64,000 bases of DNA, taken from the NCBI RefSeq assembly GCF_020172665.1, contig NZ_CP083985.1, positions 959,994-1,023,993 of the forward strand, read 5' to 3'. The translations under genes were made by a program, and so were the position numbers. This stretch comes from [Mycobacterium] zoologicum (GTDB taxonomy: Bacteria; Actinomycetota; Actinomycetes; Mycobacteriales; Mycobacteriaceae). The notes under the pieces were generated by a model that searched no databases, was not told the DNA's origin, and saw only the letters and a program-made list of their open reading frames with translations. Every line of letters starts with the position of its first letter. Position 1 is the stretch's first letter. Of the stretch, positions 6,618 through 16,937 are shown in pieces.

Positions 6618-9476
6618 CTAGAGGGGGTGTGACTGGCCGGTGGGCAGGGGCCTGTCGTGGACGACTATCGGCCACCAGAACCAGCGGCCGGCCAGCGTCG
6701 CTATCGCCGGTATGACGAATGAGCGCACCAGCAGCGTGTCGAGCAGCAGCCCGAGTCCCACGGTGGTCCCGATTTGGGCGATGTTGTGGGCGTAGCCGGC
6801 CAGCATCGCCAGCATGGTGAACCCGAAGACAAGCCCAGCGGTGGTCACCACGCCGCCGGTGTTGACCATCGACCGGATGATGCCGGTCTTGATCCCGGCC
6901 GGTATCTCGTCTTTGAAGCGCGCGACCAGCAGCATGTTGTAGTCGGCACCCACGGCCACCAGAAACACGAAGGCGATCGGTGCCACCGACCAGTGCAACG
7001 GGTTACCGATGATGTCCTGCCAGACGAACGCCGCCAGCCCCAGTGCGGACAGGTAGGACAATGCCACCGTGCCGATCACGGCGATCGCCGCGACCAGGCT
7101 GCGCAGCAGGATCAGGATCACGCAGAACACGAAGGCGAACGCGGCCACCACGCTGGTGGTGAAGTCCTCCTTGGTGAACGCCTCGATGTTGAGCAGGGTG
7201 CCGCCCGGGCCGCCGATGCTGACGGTGCTGCCTTCCAGCGACGTGCCTTTCACCGCCTGCAGCGACGTGGGAATGATCTTGGCGCTCAGGGCCATCGCGT
7301 CGCTGCTGAACCCTTCCATGTGGGGGGTGACAAGCATCCGCGTCGCCTTCCCGTCTGCGGAGAAGAAGTACGTCATCGCGTCCTTGAACAACGGATTGTC
7401 GAAGGCTTGGCTCGGCAGGAAGAACGAGGAGTTGGGGTCGCCCGCATCGAAGTTGTCACGGAGTTCCGCGGTGAATTGCGTGAGCTCCGAGATCTGCGGG
7501 ATCAGCACCATCAGGGTGTCCTGCAGCGGCGTCGTCACCGCGTCGACCTGATCGACGAAGTCGCTCAGCGTCGCCAACTGGCCGGACAGTACGGGCAGCG
7601 CCTGGTCGGCCGCGCGGGTCCCGTCGATCACCTCCGCGATCAAGCCGTCGAAGCGGTGCAGGTCGTCGAAGATCGAGAAGCCGTCGAGCGCGGCCCGGCA
7701 GTACTCGTTATCGCGGCACGGCGGGATCGTGTCCACGAAGTCGACGGCGGGTTGAGCGAGATCGCGCAGGGTATCCAGCTTTTCGACCACGCCGCTCAGT
7801 GCGGTGCGCAGTTCGGCGGCTCCACCGCGGATCTGGCCCAGACCTCGGCTGCCCGTCGCCTGCGCCTGCTCCAAGCCGCGGATCGCGACCCTCAGCTGTC
7901 CGACCCGCCCCGACAGCGCGCTGAGATCATCGGCCCGGTGCGTCAACAGGTCGGTCACCTGGGTCAGCCGCTGACCGATGTAGCCCGCCTGCGAGGTCAG
8001 CGTCCCCTGTTTGAGCGGGGCGCCCAGCGGTCGGATGATGCCTTGGACATTGTTGACCCCCGGGATCGACAGGATCGCGTTGGTCAGCTTCGCCAGGGCG
8101 ATCATGTCCGACGAGTTACGCATGTCGTGATCGGACTCGACCAGAAAGACACTGGGCGACATGATGTTCGGCGGCAGGTGTCGGTCGGCGGCGGCGTAGC
8201 CCAGGTTGGCCGGCGAGTCGCTCGGCTGCGCGATCCGTTCGTTGTAGCTGGGTTGGTAGCTCGGCAACACCAGCAGCGCGGGGGCCAGCAACGCGAGGCT
8301 TCCCACCAGAACCGGCCCCGGCCACCGCACCACATGGGTGGCGATGCGCCGCCACCGCCGCAGCGAGCCCTGCTCGCGAGGTTCGAAGAACCCGAACCGG
8401 CTCCCCACGGCCAGTGTGGCCGGCCCCAGCGTCAGCGCCGCGGCCAATGTCACCAGCACCGCGATGGTGCACGGCAGCCCCGACGTGCTGAAGATGGCCA
8501 GGCGCGTAAAGGCCATACAGGCGGTCGCACCTGCGACGGTCATGCCCGAGGCGATGATGATGTGCTGCACTCCGGCCAGCGCGGTGTAGTAGGCGTCGGC
8601 GGGATCTTCACCGGCGCGGCGCGCCTCCTGATATCTGCCCAGCAGGAAGATGCCGTAGTCGATACCGGCACCGAGCACGATGACGGCAAGAAGCGCTGAG
8701 GCGAATATGGACACCCCGATGACGCGGTGCTCACCGAGCAGCGCTACCAGGGGCCGCCCGACACCGAGCCCGGCGCCCGCCACCAGCAGCGGCATCGACA
8801 CCGTGATCGGTGACCGATAGACCCACAGCAGAATGGCGCCGACGAGGAGACCACAGGAGATCAGCAGCAGCAGGATCGAGTCGTTGATCGACACGAGCTC
8901 GTCGTTGACCACCGCCGACGGCCCGGTCAGGTGTGCGCTGAGCCCATCGGGCGGTGGGGATTCGGCGATGATGTCCCGAACGGCCTGGGTGGACTCCATC
9001 GCCAGTGCGGTGCCCATGTTGCCCGCCAGGTTGAGCAGAACGTAGGCGACTTTGCCGTCGGCGCTTTCGTTGGCGGGCGCGAACTGCGGATCGGACCACA
9101 GGTCCATCGAGGAGTTGACGTGCTTTTTGTCCTGGTCGATTCGCTCGAGAACCGTCGAATAGTACTGGTGCGCTCCGTCTCCCAGCGGCTCGTCGCCCTC
9201 GATGAGCAGGTAGACGAAGTTGTTGGTTCCGGCACCGCCGAAGTAATCGCCCATCTTGGCGATGGCCTGCACGGAAGCCGCGTCGTCGGGCAGGAATGAC
9301 CGGGCGTGCCCTTTGATCACGGTCTCGAGCTGCGGGACAGCGAGATTTAATACCCCCGCGAGCGCGAGCCACGAGACGATGACCGGCAGCGCGAAGACGT
9401 ACAGCAGCCGGGCCGGCAGTGGCCGTCCCGGCCCGGCCTGGTCGCCGTTGGATCGCAATATCGTCGGCGTGTTCAC
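6618..9476 (-). CDS. MmpL-family RND transporter
   Basis: This 952-residue inner-membrane transporter of the mycobacterial RND/MmpL type exports lipids or siderophores, or acts in drug efflux, using proton motive force. A first helix (about residues 25-45) is followed by a large periplasmic loop, a five-helix bundle containing GIDYGIFLLGRYQEA, a second large loop with coiled-coil character, and a second bundle containing GADYNMLLVARFKDE. These two Asp-Tyr motifs form the proton relay in MmpL3-type proteins. The GTG at 9476 is chosen because it overlaps the mmpS stop (GTGA), giving the normal 950-residue length; an in-frame upstream extension to 9635 lies inside mmpS. It forms an mmpS-mmpL operon with a TetR-type regulator divergent upstream. 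The substrate is unknown. Confidence 0.95.
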   Translation of the reverse strand: MNTPTILRSNGDQAGPGRPLPARLLYVFALPVIVSWLALAGVLNLAVPQLETVIKGHARSFLPDDAASVQAIAKMGDYFGGAGTNNFVYLLIEGDEPLGDGAHQYYSTVLERIDQDKKHVNSSMDLWSDPQFAPANESADGKVAYVLLNLAGNMGTALAMESTQAVRDIIAESPPPDGLSAHLTGPSAVVNDELVSINDSILLLLISCGLLVGAILLWVYRSPITVSMPLLVAGAGLGVGRPLVALLGEHRVIGVSIFASALLAVIVLGAGIDYGIFLLGRYQEARRAGEDPADAYYTALAGVQHIIIASGMTVAGATACMAFTRLAIFSTSGLPCTIAVLVTLAAALTLGPATLAVGSRFGFFEPREQGSLRRWRRIATHVVRWPGPVLVGSLALLAPALLVLPSYQPSYNERIAQPSDSPANLGYAAADRHLPPNIMSPSVFLVESDHDMRNSSDMIALAKLTNAILSIPGVNNVQGIIRPLGAPLKQGTLTSQAGYIGQRLTQVTDLLTHRADDLSALSGRVGQLRVAIRGLEQAQATGSRGLGQIRGGAAELRTALSGVVEKLDTLRDLAQPAVDFVDTIPPCRDNEYCRAALDGFSIFDDLHRFDGLIAEVIDGTRAADQALPVLSGQLATLSDFVDQVDAVTTPLQDTLMVLIPQISELTQFTAELRDNFDAGDPNSSFFLPSQAFDNPLFKDAMTYFFSADGKATRMLVTPHMEGFSSDAMALSAKIIPTSLQAVKGTSLEGSTVSIGGPGGTLLNIEAFTKEDFTTSVVAAFAFVFCVILILLRSLVAAIAVIGTVALSYLSALGLAAFVWQDIIGNPLHWSVAPIAFVFLVAVGADYNMLLVARFKDEIPAGIKTGIIRSMVNTGGVVTTAGLVFGFTMLAMLAGYAHNIAQIGTTVGLGLLLDTLLVRSFVIPAIATLAGRWFWWPIVVHDRPLPTGQSHPL

Positions 9477-9880
9477 GAGACCACGACCTCGCAGGACACC
9501 GCGGTCGAGTCGGAAGCCTGTTCGTCGCGAATCCGCCCGTCGACGGTGACACGGCAGGACAGCGGTGCCGCGTCGGCCTGGGCGATCACGCCGCTGGAGA
9601 CCGTGAGCTGCCGCGTTCGCAGCGTGGCGAGCCACGGCAGAGTGCTCGACACCTCACGCACCGTGCCGTCGGCGTCGAGATACGACGCGGACACGACGGT
9701 ACCGACGGGGCCGTCGAGGCGGTACTCGATGACTTTCTCCCGGAGTTTCCCCGCCGACGGCGGGCGGGCCGAATGCCCGATCGCAGGGTCGGGAATATCA
9801 CTGAGCCGCAGGTGGGCGATGTATACCCCGGCAATGCACAGGGTTGCGGCGACAACCAGATGAACCCACGCCTGACGCAT
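9473..9880 (-). CDS. MmpS-family accessory protein
   Basis: This is a 135-residue membrane-anchored periplasmic protein with one N-terminal helix (about residues 7-23) and a beta-rich domain typical of MmpS. Such proteins assist the cognate MmpL in export. The stop overlaps the mmpL start by 4 nt, so translation is coupled. The ATG at 9880 gives the usual MmpS length. Two Cys residues in the C-terminal half (SCRV and SCEVV) could form a disulphide, as seen in this family. The gene is divergent from the TetR-HxlR regulator, with an operator-like sequence at 9935-9953 in the gap. Confidence 0.9.
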   Translation of the reverse strand: MRQAWVHLVVAATLCIAGVYIAHLRLSDIPDPAIGHSARPPSAGKLREKVIEYRLDGPVGTVVSASYLDADGTVREVSSTLPWLATLRTRQLTVSSGVIAQADAAPLSCRVTVDGRIRDEQASDSTAVSCEVVVS

Positions 9881-9934
9881 GTGCCCTGCCTCCTCATCCG
9901 TCGACCTTTACCCGATACCAGCGGTACCGAAATT

Positions 9935-9953
9935 AATTGAACGGTCGGTCATT
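9935..9953. promoter_or_regulatory. TetR-type operator candidate upstream of mmpS
   Basis: AATTGAACGGTCGGTCAT lies in the 190-bp gap between mmpS and the divergent TetR-HxlR gene. A near copy (16 of 18 identical) is found at 12135-12152 upstream of the lipocalin-like gene. TGAACGNTCGGT-like sequences are common TetR operators in mycobacteria. A shared site suggests that both units belong to one small regulon. Confidence 0.6.
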
Positions 9954-10070
9954 TGATAGCGAGTGCTTGTAACGTCACAGCGCCCCAACAGTGCGTTTCA
10001 CGTCACATCCATTGATATATCCGCAGATGGATCGGGGGTTTTCGGTTGGGGAACCTGGTAGAAGGGACAG

Positions 10071-11036
10071 GTGGCGAGAGCTGGAACCAAAGGCGTCCCC
10101 CGAGCTCAGCGTGAACAGCAGATCCTCGACGCAGCGTGCCGGGAGTTCGCGCGTGCCGGGTACGCCGGCATGTCGCTTGCCGCTGTCGCTGCCGGGGCCG
10201 ATATCTCCAAACCGATGATCCTGGCGTACTTCGGATCCAAAGAACAGCTCTATATCGCCTGCCTAAAGCGCGCCAGCGACAAGGTCGGGGACCAGATCGA
10301 GGCCGCCATGGGGCGGGTACCGCCGACACTGGCGCTGCCGCAGGAGGTTTTCCGCGCCATCTTCCACGCCTTGGATCCGCGACCTGCCGACTGGCTCGTC
10401 ATCTGGGATCAGACCCTGCCGGAGGGCGGTGACGCACTCGCTGCCGCGAAGACCGCGCGTTCGAGGCTGGTCGAACTCGCCGGACAGGGGGTCGCGGCGA
10501 TCGGGGAGGCGCCGGCCGACCGGGCGATGCAACTGCGCGAGCGCGAGGATCTCGCGGTGCTCACCCAGGGGTGGATGGGCATGGTGGGCGCCATCGTCAA
10601 TTGGTGGATTCGCCATCCCGACCAAACCGCTGACCAGATGGCCGAACGGGCCGGCCGGGCCCTCGCCGTCGTGGCCGGCGCCGGCCTGTCCGACGAGTGG
10701 ACGGCTGACGCTGCGCCGGCCACCCCGGCGCCGGGGGTACGGGTGCGCGGCTCGGAGACCGGGCGGCCGCTGATGGCGGCATTCGACCTGTTCGGCCGGC
10801 GCTGGGCGATACTGATTGTCTGGCAACTACGAACGGAGGCAAAGAGCTTCACGCAGCTGCAAGAAGATACCGACGTCACGCCCGGGGTGCTGCGAATGCG
10901 GCTACAAGAACTGACCGATGCACGCATCGTGCGAGACCGAAACGCGCAGTACTCCCTCACCGCGCTGGGTCGCAGCCTGCTCGTCGCGCTGGCCCCGTTG
11001 GAGTTATGGGCCAAGGCGTGGTCGGCCAAGCGTTGA
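10071..11036 (+). CDS. TetR-HxlR fusion transcriptional regulator
   Basis: This 321-residue regulator has two DNA-binding modules. Residues about 13-60 are a TetR helix-turn-helix (MSLAAVAAGADISKPMILAYF), followed by a helical ligand-binding region to about 215. A proline/alanine-rich linker leads to a C-terminal winged helix (about residues 232-320: FDLFGRRWAILIVWQL, then TPGVLRMRLQEL) of the HxlR/MarR-like type. Ordinary TetR repressors are near 200 residues. The GTG at 10071 has GAAGGGA eight bases upstream. It is divergent from mmpS and probably represses the mmpS-mmpL pair and the lipocalin-like gene through the shared operator. What the second DNA-binding domain does is unknown. Confidence 0.88.
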   Translation: MARAGTKGVPRAQREQQILDAACREFARAGYAGMSLAAVAAGADISKPMILAYFGSKEQLYIACLKRASDKVGDQIEAAMGRVPPTLALPQEVFRAIFHALDPRPADWLVIWDQTLPEGGDALAAAKTARSRLVELAGQGVAAIGEAPADRAMQLREREDLAVLTQGWMGMVGAIVNWWIRHPDQTADQMAERAGRALAVVAGAGLSDEWTADAAPATPAPGVRVRGSETGRPLMAAFDLFGRRWAILIVWQLRTEAKSFTQLQEDTDVTPGVLRMRLQELTDARIVRDRNAQYSLTALGRSLLVALAPLELWAKAWSAKR

Positions 11037-11041
11037 CCGCG

Positions 11042-12112
11042 CTAAGGGCCGGTGGCCGGCCGCACGTCCACCCACTCGATGTATCCGGACCCTTCCACCG
11101 GTTCGCCCCGGAACTTTGCGGTGTAGCTGTAGGCGCCCGAATATCCGCGGCCATGCCCGAAACGCATCGGTGAATCGACCGCGCCATCGACCGTGAGAAT
11201 CTCCTGGCCGCGGTCGCGGACGACCCACCGCAGGCCGGCCGGCAGCCGCATCCGGCGGCCCCAGCGATCGACCGCGGGTTCATCCTGATATGTGACATCG
11301 AAATCGACGTCATCGAAGACGGTGGTCTCGCCGCCGAGGACTCGCAGGTGCGCGAGCAAGCAGGCGGTGTGCCCCCGAGCGCTGACCTTGGTCAGCAGCA
11401 ACTGTGTTCGATCATCCAATTGCAGAACCTGGTAGGTGAAGAAGTCCACAGGTAATTTCAGCCGGGCAGGCACCGGTTTTCGGCTCAGCCCCTGATGCCC
11501 GGCGCATCGCGCGTACTCGAACGTGCCGAGCCCGCGGATCGCGGTCTCACCGGCGCCATCGGTGATCGTTCCCCGGTATGGCGCCAGCAGACTCAAGTGC
11601 TGGTAGATCGGCGTGTCGACGAAGAACGACGCCTGTCGTGTCACGGTCAGGTCCAGATCGAGCGAGAACGTGGCGTATCTGCCGCGAACCCTGACCTCGG
11701 GCAGTCGAATATCCAGCTCAAGGTCATCGCCCCAGCGCAGCATTGAGCCGTCGTCGGCGAACGCACACTCGGTCGCGGCGTCGTACGCCCGATAGTGATG
11801 CTGATCGGCGTACGCGGTCGACGAGAACACCGTGCTGGTGTTTCGGACGTCCGGGGCGGCGAGCGCGTCGTTGTCGAAGATCTCCGTTCCGGTGGCACCC
11901 AGCAGTGTCATGGTGTTGATGTACCGATACGGGTCCGGCAGCCGCGGAACGAAAACACCGAAGTGGGTCCACGCCCACAACCGTGAGTCCAGATGCGGTC
12001 GCATCCGGTAGCCGGCCGGCAGCGCGCGACACGAATTCGCCATCCGCCGGTCGACCGGCGGCGTGACGCGCAGCACGGTCGCCGCCAACGCGCGCGACAC
12101 CACTCGATCCAT
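11042..12112 (-). CDS. Lipocalin-like (DUF6670/AttH-type) protein of unknown function
   Basis: This 356-residue soluble-looking, beta-rich protein has no signal peptide. It starts with a region of basic helices, then has strands ending in a GSGYIEWVDVR segment. That reminds me of the C-terminal strand of AttH/CrtC-type double-lipocalin proteins and of mycobacterial DUF6670 proteins. This is a family impression, not a confirmed assignment. The ATG at 12112 has GGAGG eight bases upstream and is preferred over the in-frame TTG at 12136. The gene is convergent with the TetR-HxlR gene (5-bp gap), and an operator-like sequence lies just upstream. Lipid binding would fit an MmpL partner but is inference. 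Confidence 0.6.
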   Translation of the reverse strand: MDRVVSRALAATVLRVTPPVDRRMANSCRALPAGYRMRPHLDSRLWAWTHFGVFVPRLPDPYRYINTMTLLGATGTEIFDNDALAAPDVRNTSTVFSSTAYADQHHYRAYDAATECAFADDGSMLRWGDDLELDIRLPEVRVRGRYATFSLDLDLTVTRQASFFVDTPIYQHLSLLAPYRGTITDGAGETAIRGLGTFEYARCAGHQGLSRKPVPARLKLPVDFFTYQVLQLDDRTQLLLTKVSARGHTACLLAHLRVLGGETTVFDDVDFDVTYQDEPAVDRWGRRMRLPAGLRWVVRDRGQEILTVDGAVDSPMRFGHGRGYSGAYSYTAKFRGEPVEGSGYIEWVDVRPATGP

Positions 12113-12134
12113 GATCGTACCTCCCGGGGCATGC

Positions 12135-12152
12135 AATTGAACGATCGGTAAT
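12135..12152. promoter_or_regulatory. Second copy of the TetR-type operator candidate
   Basis: AATTGAACGATCGGTAAT matches 16 of 18 bases of the sequence at 9935-9952. It lies 23 bp upstream of the chosen start of the lipocalin-like gene, where a bound repressor would block transcription. Confidence 0.6.
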
Positions 12153-12208
12153 ATCGCCGTCTCGTCAGACTACAACCACACGAGACAAGCGCGGACAGTC
12201 ATCCGTTA

Positions 12209-12276
12209 GTTTTCTCAGCACCTATCGGTCCCCCGCCCCCGGGACGGGGACCTGTGTGAATAGGTGTTGAAAACTC
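12209..12276. repeat. Small palindromic repeat, copy B
   Basis: The outer arms are a GTTTTCTCAGCACCTAT-type sequence (12209-12225) and its near reverse complement ATAGGTGTTGAAAAC (12260-12274). The inner arms GGTCCCC and GGGGACC enclose a GC-rich loop. The last 31 bases are identical to copy A at 6489-6519. The structure resembles a miniature inverted-repeat element or a mobile terminator. The surrounding gap 12113-12343 holds no gene. Confidence 0.7.
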
Positions 12277-12343
12277 GTGTGGATGCCGGCGGCCGCCGGT
12301 GCGCGGTCGTGGGGCGCGTTGCCTGCCGGCTTTCGGTGGTCGG

Positions 12344-12871
12344 TCAGCCCGCAGACGGCCCGGTCTGGCTGAAACGCGCAGCAATCCGCGGATTGTCCAG
12401 CAGGTGCTCCGGGAACCCGGGACCTGCGTGGACGTGGGTCTGCTCGGACGCCACGGCACCACCGCAGTGCGCGCACACCACGACGGCCTCCAGGTCGTGG
12501 CCGCACGGCTCATGGCTCAGGATCACCGGCAGTTCTTTGCCGTGATTCATCCACCGGTCGCCCCAGGTCTTCATCGCGGCCATGACGGGGAAGAAGTCAC
12601 GGCCGGATTCGGTGAGCAGGTATTCATGCCGGACCGGCTCGGTCTGGTATTCGCGGCGCTCGAGCAGGCCGGCGTCGACGAGTGCCCGCAGTCGGTCGGT
12701 CAGGGTGTTGCGGGCGATGCCCAGGGAGGCGATGAACGCGTCGAACCTGGTTTCGCCGTAGAAGGCCTCACGCAGCACGAGCAGCGTCCAGCCGTCACCG
12801 AGCAGGTCGGCGGTGCGCGCGATGGTGCAGGGCCATCTGGCGAACGAGGTCGTTTTCACGTTGATGAGCAT
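12344..12871 (-). CDS. HxlR-family transcriptional regulator with C-terminal zinc-binding tail
   Basis: This 175-residue protein has an HxlR winged helix (about residues 15-105: LLGDGWTLLVLREAF, RFDAFIASLGIARNTLTDRL) followed by a tail containing a Cys-His cluster, PCGHDLEAVVVCAHCGG. That cluster could bind a metal or sense thiol stress, as described for some HxlR proteins. The ATG at 12871 begins within the divergent promoter region shared with the molybdopterin oxidoreductase at 12974, its likely target. A pair of inverted AGTTGC half-sites lies in the gap between the two genes. It reads convergently toward repeat copy B. Confidence 0.88.
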   Translation of the reverse strand: MLINVKTTSFARWPCTIARTADLLGDGWTLLVLREAFYGETRFDAFIASLGIARNTLTDRLRALVDAGLLERREYQTEPVRHEYLLTESGRDFFPVMAAMKTWGDRWMNHGKELPVILSHEPCGHDLEAVVVCAHCGGAVASEQTHVHAGPGFPEHLLDNPRIAARFSQTGPSAG

Positions 12872-12950
12872 ATCAGTTGCGTGTTGAGACCGACTTGCGG
12901 CGACGACGGCGACGGGCTACTGTCCGGGTCAGTCTTAATATGCAACTACG
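12868..12950. promoter_or_regulatory. Divergent control region with inverted AGTTGC/GCAACT half-sites
   Basis: GCATATCAGTTGC (12868-12880) and ATATGCAACTACG (12938-12950) are inverted relatives placed at each end of the gap between the HxlR gene and the oxidoreductase. The pair could be HxlR binding sites. No mapped promoter is known. Confidence 0.4.
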
Positions 12951-12973
12951 TCAGCTCACCGGAGGAGCGAGGC

Positions 12974-15240
<2,267 letters not shown>

Positions 15241-15241
<1 letters not shown>

Positions 15242-16104
15242 TGCACAAGTTCCGTCAGGCCATCGAGGCTGGTGACCTTTCAAGCCGCCACGGCCGGTAT
15301 GAACTCATGATCGCCGGCCTGAACCTGGAGACCGTCACCCTGGAGCGCGACGGCCACGTCCTGCTGATGGGTCTCAATCGGCCCGAGAAGCGCAACGCGT
15401 TCAACACCGCGATGCTGGCCGATCTGTCGCGCGCCTACGCGTTGCTGGAGGCCGACGACGACCTACGGGCGGGGGTGCTGTTCGCGCACGGCGAGCACTT
15501 CACCGCCGGGCTGGACCTGATCGATGTCGCGCCGAAGATCGCCGGCGGCGCATCGGTCTATCCCGAAGGAGGGCGTGACCCGTGGCGCCTTGACGACACC
15601 TGGACCAAGCCCATCGTCGCCGCCGCCCAGGGGCACTGCCTGACACTGGGCATCGAGTTGCTGCTGGCGGCCGACATTCGCATCGCCGCGCAAGACACCC
15701 GATTCGCCCAGATCGAGATCCGCCGCGGCATCTTCCCGTTCGGCGGCACCACGATTCGCATGCCGCAACAGGCCGGCTGGGGCAACGCGATGCGCTGGCT
15801 GCTAACCGGTGACGAGTTCGACGCCGCCGAGGCTCATCGCATCGGCGTGGTCCAAGAGGTCGCCCCTGACGCCGACACGGCTCTGCAATACGCCCGCGAC
15901 ATCGCCCACACCATCGCCGACCGCTGCGCACCGCTCGGGGTCGCCGCCACCCTGGCCTCGGCGCACACCGCACGTCTTGACGGTGACAGCGCCGCCATCG
16001 AACAACTGCGCCCCGAGGTGCAGCGGCTGTTCGGCAGCGCCGATGCCGCTGAGGGAGTGCAGTCGTTCGTCGAACGCCGCGACGCCCGCTTCCAAGGCCG
16101 CTGA
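15241..16104 (+). CDS. Crotonase (enoyl-CoA hydratase/isomerase) family protein
   Basis: This 287-residue protein has a crotonase fold from about residue 25. It includes the NRPEKRNAF strand, the FTAGLDL oxyanion-hole segment and the helix around GIELLLAADIRIA. These enzymes hydrate, isomerise or hydrolyse acyl-CoA thioesters. The first 22 residues (MHKFRQAIEAGDL...) are not crotonase-like; they resemble the start of SnoaL/NTF2-like proteins such as the one at 35114. An internal ATG at 15307 (MIAGLNLETV) could be the original crotonase start. The coupled TGATG with the oxidoreductase supports translation from 15241. The substrate is unknown. Confidence 0.88.
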
Positions 16105-16193
16105 ACCACCCGGACCGCGGACCCGGATTCGGTCACCCAGTCCGGGGCCCGATGCCAAGCCTGGGCTGGTCAGCCTCCATGGGGTTTCCAACA

Positions 16194-16216
16194 TGTCCCC
16201 GGGGGCGGCGGACCTG
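16194..16216. repeat. Small repeat, copy C (core only)
   Basis: TGTCCCCGGGGGCGG followed by CGGACCTG matches the hairpin core of copy A (6475-6496) at all but two positions, in the same orientation. The downstream tail found in copies A and B is absent. The gap 16105-16331 shows no gene. Confidence 0.55.
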
Positions 16217-16331
16217 CAAGAACGAACAGGTCAGTCGGACAGCCGATCGTAGTCGGCAATCTGGCGTGTCAGGTACAGGGGTTGGCGAGGATCCACGGTT
16301 GTTTCCGGCCGCGGCTCCCGGGCCTCTGGCG

Positions 16332-16856
16332 TCAACCGTTGGTCGCGGTTTTGCTCCGCTGGTAGTGCCGGCGCGCTTTCATACGGTTGCCGCAGATGGC
16401 CATCGAGCACCACCGGGCAGTGTTGGGCTTGCTGCGATCGATCAGGAACAGCCGGCATTCGGAGTTGGCGCAGGGGCGCAGCCGCCCGGGACTGGAGATG
16501 CGCAGCGCGTCCCACGCGAGGACGACGCGCGCGGTGGCCGGGGAGGCGTCGCGCGCAGCCAGGATCCAGTCGATACCGTCGTCAGACATGTTGGGTGACA
16601 AGATGATTCCGTTAAGGAACGGTTGCAACGTCTGCGGGTCCTGATCGCCACGCACCACTGCTTGCAATGCTGCCCGCGCGTCGAGGAGTTCCTGAAGCTG
16701 CCCAGCGGTGAGGGCTAGACCATGCGCATTCAGCCAGGCCTGCGCCGTGGCCGGGTCTTCGAGTTCATCGTGTGGCATGCCCTCGATGACCGGGGTGGTG
16801 TTGAGCAGGTCCAGGAGCAGAGCCTCATCGACGGGCCCAGCCGCAACAATCTCCAT
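16332..16856 (-). CDS. ABATE-domain CGNR zinc-finger regulator
   Basis: This 174-residue protein has an N-terminal ABATE-type helical domain (about residues 10-120). A C-terminal CGNR zinc finger follows (PCANSECRLFL, then ARWCSMAICGNRMKARRHY, about residues 128-168), with four Cys and the family-defining CGNR. These proteins are thought to be stress-linked transcription regulators. It is divergent from the alpha/beta hydrolase at 16937, and the 80-bp gap holds inverted TAACTA/TAGTTA repeats that could be its operator. The ATG at 16856 has an acceptable GGAGGTTAT just upstream. Confidence 0.9.
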   Translation of the reverse strand: MEIVAAGPVDEALLLDLLNTTPVIEGMPHDELEDPATAQAWLNAHGLALTAGQLQELLDARAALQAVVRGDQDPQTLQPFLNGIILSPNMSDDGIDWILAARDASPATARVVLAWDALRISSPGRLRPCANSECRLFLIDRSKPNTARWCSMAICGNRMKARRHYQRSKTATNG

Positions 16857-16874
16857 ATAACCTCCAAAATCCTA

Positions 16875-16937
16875 TTGACAGGTTACACCACGAGTGCTTG
16901 GCTACTAACTATCAAAATCTAGTTAAGGGGTTAGTTA
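16875..16937 (+). promoter_or_regulatory. Divergent promoter with TAACTA/TAGTTA inverted repeat
   Basis: A -35-like TTGACA (16875-16880) precedes an inverted repeat TAACTA (16906-16911) and TAGTTA (16920-16925). A third half-site, TTAGTTA (16931-16937), touches the hydrolase start codon. The AT-rich repeats stand out in this GC-rich DNA and are a good candidate operator for the CGNR regulator. Confidence 0.45.

Noticed and set aside
6774..8699. Long open frame of 641 codons on the plus strand
   Set aside because: It is antisense to mmpL, has the Arg/Gln/His-rich composition of high-GC shadow frames and no recognisable domain.
12299..12973. 225-codon N-terminal extension of the molybdopterin oxidoreductase frame
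   Set aside because: It runs antisense through the HxlR gene; the ATG at 12974 has a strong ribosome-binding site and gives the normal 4Fe-4S N-terminus.
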